From positions 1,736,001 to 1,800,000 of the forward strand of contig OZ245715.1 in NCBI GenBank assembly GCA_965226965.1: 64,000 nt of DNA, in the 5' to 3' direction. How positions within the stretch are numbered: position 1 is the first letter of the stretch; the number at the start of each line of letters is the position of its first letter. Positions 60,951 through 64,000 of this stretch are shown here, piece by piece. This DNA comes from Endoryza foliicola (lineage in GTDB: Bacteria; Bacteroidota; Bacteroidia; Chitinophagales; Chitinophagaceae). The translations under genes and the position numbers were made by a program. A model generated the notes under the pieces. The model searched no databases. It saw nothing but the letters and a program-made list of their open reading frames with translations, and was not told where the DNA came from.

Positions 60951-62165
60951 TTGGCTCAGGTTCTTCCCATCACACAACCAACAACAAAAGCTGCGCGCTT
61001 GCAATCCTTGGATGCATTGCGAGGCTTTGATATGTTTTGGATCATCAGTGGGGAAGGCATTTTCCATGGTTTGGCCGATGCTATTAAGGAGACGTATGCA
61101 CTCACAAGAAATACCGAAAACTGGCAAATTGCCATCGATGAACGATTGGGTTTTTGGGAGCGATTGTTGGTGCAAATCAGTAATCAATTGCATCACTCGC
61201 CTTGGAATGGATTTACGTTTTATGATTTGATTTTCCCTCTTTTCATTTTCATTGCAGGTGTAAGCATGCCTTTTTCATTTGGGTCGAAACTAAAAGAGGG
61301 AGGCGCATGGGATAAATCAGCCGTTTACAAAGCACTGGTTCGAAGAACCGTTCTCTTGATTTTGTTAGGAATGGTGGTGAATGGGGCCTTGCAATTGAAG
61401 GGCTACCATGCCACTCGATTTGCGAGTGTGTTAGGACGAATTGGGCTGAGTTGTTTTTTTGCTACCCTTATTTATTTGAACGCATCCTTTCGATGGAGGA
61501 TCGCATGGGTACTGGGAATATTGATGGGCTATTGGGTGTTTTTGGTATCAATACCAGTTCCCGGTGCACCGGAAGCTACGCTCACTCCTGAAAGGAATTG
61601 GGTGGCTTATTTGGATCGAATGTTCTTACCCGGAAAGCTGCACCGCACGGTATACGATCCGGAAGGACTTTTATCGACCTTGCCGGCTGTGGTAAGCTGC
61701 CTGTTAGGGGTATTCGCCGGAGAGTGGTTGAGAAAGTCGGAGCAGGAACTTAGTGGCACTAAGAAGGCGATTGGCCTGTTAGGAGCAGGCTTGCTCCTGT
61801 TGGGTATTGGCGAAGTTTGGTCCTTTGCTTTTCCTGTGAATAAAATTCTGTGGACTTCCTCTTTTGTTTGTGTGGCAGGTGGTTGGAGTGTTGTTTTATT
61901 GGCTATCTTTTACTTTGTTATTGATGTGAAGAAAATTCAAGTATGGAGTGTTCCCTTTGTTTGGATAGGAATGAACTCGATACTCATTTATATCGCGGCT
62001 CATGGAATGGTGAATTTCTTGTCAAGTGCTGAATTTCTATTCGGGGGCTTGGTGAAGAAACTGCCGGAAATCTGGCAAGCAGCTTTTCTCTGGATCGGCG
62101 TGTGTTTGATTCAACTCGGATTGCTTTATTTTCTTTGGAAGAAGAAGATATTTTTGAAACTCTAA
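60951..62165 (+). CDS. DUF5009 / HGSNAT-like multi-pass membrane acyltransferase
   Basis: 404 residues from a TTG; no ATG exists before residue 27, inside a conserved motif, so the TTG is needed. The N-terminal signature LQSLDALRGFDMFWIISGEG (18-37) is that of heparan-alpha-glucosaminide N-acetyltransferase and related membrane proteins. About ten helices (FYDLIFPLFIFIAGVSMPFS, VLLILLGMVVNGALQLKG, VWIGMNSILIYIAAHGMVNF) follow. The animal homologue acetylates terminal glucosamine across the lysosomal membrane. Bacterial members often sit beside glycoside hydrolases. The start of a GH89-like gene follows 1.6 kb downstream in the same direction. Confidence 0.85.
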   Translation: MAQVLPITQPTTKAARLQSLDALRGFDMFWIISGEGIFHGLADAIKETYALTRNTENWQIAIDERLGFWERLLVQISNQLHHSPWNGFTFYDLIFPLFIFIAGVSMPFSFGSKLKEGGAWDKSAVYKALVRRTVLLILLGMVVNGALQLKGYHATRFASVLGRIGLSCFFATLIYLNASFRWRIAWVLGILMGYWVFLVSIPVPGAPEATLTPERNWVAYLDRMFLPGKLHRTVYDPEGLLSTLPAVVSCLLGVFAGEWLRKSEQELSGTKKAIGLLGAGLLLLGIGEVWSFAFPVNKILWTSSFVCVAGGWSVVLLAIFYFVIDVKKIQVWSVPFVWIGMNSILIYIAAHGMVNFLSSAEFLFGGLVKKLPEIWQAAFLWIGVCLIQLGLLYFLWKKKIFLKL

Positions 62166-62185
62166 CGACCTAAACTATTTGTTGT

Positions 62186-63814
62186 ATGAAGAAGCTAAGC
62201 TGGGAAGACTATGTGGTCTTTCTCATTTATTTTATCGCGATCACGGCCTATGGCTATTATATCTACAAAAAGAAAAAAACAAAGGGCGATTCAGCCAAAG
62301 AGTTTTTTTTAGCCGAAGGTTCTCTCACTTGGTGGGCCATTGGTGCTTCTTTGATTGCATCCAATATTTCTGCTGAACATTTTATTGGTATGAGTGGATC
62401 CGGTTTTGCCATTGGCTTGGCGATCTCTACCTACGAATGGATGTCGGCAGCTACTTTGATTGTAGTAGCGGTTTTTATCATTCCGATATATTTAAAGAAC
62501 AAGGTATACACCATGCCTCAATTTTTGGCGCAGCGGTATAGTGACAAAGTGAGTTCGGTGATGGCGGTGTTTTGGCTGTTGGTGTATGTGCTGGTGAATT
62601 TAACCTCTATTGTGTACTTGGGTGCATTGGCCATTTCTTCCATTTCAACCATCTCGTTTGAAGCGGCTATTGTTGGGTTGAGTTTATTCTCGGTTTTGGT
62701 GACGCTGGGAGGGATGAAAGTGATTGGATATACCGACGTTATTCAAGTGATTGTATTGATCATTGGTGGATTGATCACTACCTACCTCGCTTTAACATTG
62801 TTAGCTGATAAGTTTGGATACCACGGTGATATTTGGAAAGCTTTGGGAATTTTGAGAAAAGAAGCGCCGGATCATTTTCACATGATCTTGGATAAATCGA
62901 GTCCACATTATCCGGAGCTTCCGGGCTTGTCGGTATTGATTGGTGGTATGTTGATTAATAATCTAGCCTATTGGGGGTGCAATCAGTACATCGTGCAACG
63001 TGCTTTAGGAGCGGATATGAAAACAGCACGCAATGGTATCATGTTTGCGGCCTATTTGAAGTTACTCATTCCCGTTATTGCGGTGCTGCCCGGAATTACC
63101 ATGTATGTACTCCATAAGAATGGCATGTTTGCGGCTGAAATGAGTACAGACGGTACCATCAAACCCGATCATGCATATCCTACTTTGATGAACTTATTAC
63201 CTCCCGGTTTGAAAGGAGTCGCTTTTGCGGCGCTAACGGCGGCTATTGTAGCTTCTTTGGCAGGTAAGGCGAATAGTATTTCAACCATCTTTTCGCTTGA
63301 TATCTATAAAAAGTATTTCAATAAAGATGCCAGCAACGATAAAGTAGTGAAAGTGGGGAGATGGACCGTGATCATTTCAATGTTGATTGCTGCCATTATT
63401 GCTCCGGCTTTGAAATCATTGGATCAGGCCTATCAATTCATTCAAGAATACGTAGGGTTTTTCTCACCGGGTGTATTGGCGATATTCTTATTGGGTATGT
63501 TCTGGAAACGAACCACCGCACAAGCCGCTTTATTGGGTGCAGTACTCACGATTCCGATTTCAACAGTGTTGAAATTTTTGCCGAAGTGGACAGGCGGCGC
63601 TTTCCCCGATTATCCTTTCCTTGATCGTATGACCATTACTTTTTTTGCAGTGGCCTTGTTGATGATTGTTTCCAGTTTAGTGAAGCCGGCTCAGAAGGGG
63701 GAGAACAATCAGATTGTGGTAGAGACTTCTTATTTCAAAGTGAATACAGCTTTTGTAATTAGTTCAATTATTATTTGCGGCATTCTGGCTGCTTTGTACA
63801 CTATATTTTGGTAA
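62186..63814 (+). CDS. Sodium/solute symporter (SSS, SLC5 type)
   Basis: 542 residues and about 13 transmembrane helices. SSS hallmarks: FFLAEGSLTWWAIGASLIAS in the first helices with ASLIASNISAEHFIG, then SLAGKANSISTIFSLDIYKK in helix 8 (sodium-site serines), and a GGMKVIGYTDVIQVIVLIIG segment. It imports a sugar, polyol or similar solute across the inner membrane with Na+. Some close relatives carry myo-inositol, which would suit the inositol oxygenase 8 kb upstream, but others carry sugars or sialic acid. 20 bases after the DUF5009 gene, same operon. Confidence 0.93.
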   Translation: MKKLSWEDYVVFLIYFIAITAYGYYIYKKKKTKGDSAKEFFLAEGSLTWWAIGASLIASNISAEHFIGMSGSGFAIGLAISTYEWMSAATLIVVAVFIIPIYLKNKVYTMPQFLAQRYSDKVSSVMAVFWLLVYVLVNLTSIVYLGALAISSISTISFEAAIVGLSLFSVLVTLGGMKVIGYTDVIQVIVLIIGGLITTYLALTLLADKFGYHGDIWKALGILRKEAPDHFHMILDKSSPHYPELPGLSVLIGGMLINNLAYWGCNQYIVQRALGADMKTARNGIMFAAYLKLLIPVIAVLPGITMYVLHKNGMFAAEMSTDGTIKPDHAYPTLMNLLPPGLKGVAFAALTAAIVASLAGKANSISTIFSLDIYKKYFNKDASNDKVVKVGRWTVIISMLIAAIIAPALKSLDQAYQFIQEYVGFFSPGVLAIFLLGMFWKRTTAQAALLGAVLTIPISTVLKFLPKWTGGAFPDYPFLDRMTITFFAVALLMIVSSLVKPAQKGENNQIVVETSYFKVNTAFVISSIIICGILAALYTIFW

Positions 63815-63818
63815 TGCG

Positions 63819-64000
63819 ATGAAAAGACTATTAACCTTTACTGCTTTTTTGTTTTCTGTGAATGCGTTGATGTCGCAGTCGGTTGTTGATGAATCGAAAG
63901 CGCTTTTACAAAGGATAATACCGGCACAAGCCAATCAATTTGTGATCGAACAAACGAATGGTGCTGATGGCGATGGGTTTGAAATTAGCAGTTCAAATGG
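63819..64000 (+). CDS. Probable alpha-N-acetylglucosaminidase (GH89), N-terminal fragment cut by window end
   Basis: Only the first 60 codons are present. Signal peptide (MKRLLTFTAFLFSVNALMSQ) followed by ALLQRIIPAQANQFVIEQ and DGFEISS, which resembles the NAGLU N-terminal domain of GH89 enzymes. The ATG lies four bases after the symporter stop codon, so it is in the same operon. The catalytic domain is outside the window, hence the moderate confidence. Confidence 0.6.
   Translation, partial: MKRLLTFTAFLFSVNALMSQSVVDESKALLQRIIPAQANQFVIEQTNGADGDGFEISSSN

Overview
The window comes from a member of the Bacteroidota, most likely a Chitinophagaceae-type bacterium. This rests on the gene content: a giant SprA translocon of the type IX secretion system (T9SS), two proteins ending in gliding-motility/type B T9SS sorting domains, two SusC/SusD pairs, a DUF4105/Lnb protein and a DUF3467 protein. 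It also rests on promoters that fit the Bacteroidota -7 consensus TAnnTTTG. No 16S gene is present, so genus cannot be given.

Layout. 0-7.5 kb: the 3' end of ruvA, then sprA. 7.8-23 kb, almost all on the minus strand: a small secreted protein, an SDR oxidoreductase, two tandem PKD/CHU_C surface proteins, an alpha/beta hydrolase, an Lnb-like protein, guaB, dprA, a PorE-like OmpA protein and the coupled pair folD-queE. 23-33 kb, plus strand: a two-gene unit for an outer-membrane barrel with a ComEA-like helix-hairpin-helix domain, a SusC-SusD-DUF1735 operon, a secreted unknown and a DUF3467 gene. 33-53 kb: housekeeping genes (radC on minus; prs, rplY, pth, an FAH-family gene, a fused 2-oxoacid dehydrogenase E1 and the nuo operon on plus) separated by unusual composite repeats. 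53.4 kb: a tRNA with anticodon CAU. 54-64 kb: myo-inositol oxygenase, SusC, SusD, a purple-acid-type phosphatase, a DUF5009/HGSNAT-like membrane acyltransferase, a sodium/solute symporter and the start of a GH89-like alpha-N-acetylglucosaminidase.

How the parts fit. SprA is the T9SS outer-membrane channel; the two CHU_C proteins are its likely cargo, and the PorE-like protein may anchor the machine to peptidoglycan. The nuo operon encodes an 11-subunit complex I (ABCDHIJKLMN) with no NuoE, F or G. The 54-64 kb block looks like a catabolic locus for import, dephosphorylation and oxidation of inositol and/or amino-sugar glycans; its substrate is inferred only.

The least ordinary feature is a family of modular repeats confined to about 33-53 kb. 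The modules are an AT-rich block carrying stop codons in all three frames (A), a linker ACAGCCGG, a unique-looking block (B), a CCTAANN heptamer array (F), a GA-rich block (C) and a CGCTGCG-based array (D). They recur in a consistent order, sit directly on the stop codons of six genes, interrupt the nuo operon, and in one case a GA-rich module is translated in frame as the linker between the alpha and beta halves of the fused E1 enzyme.
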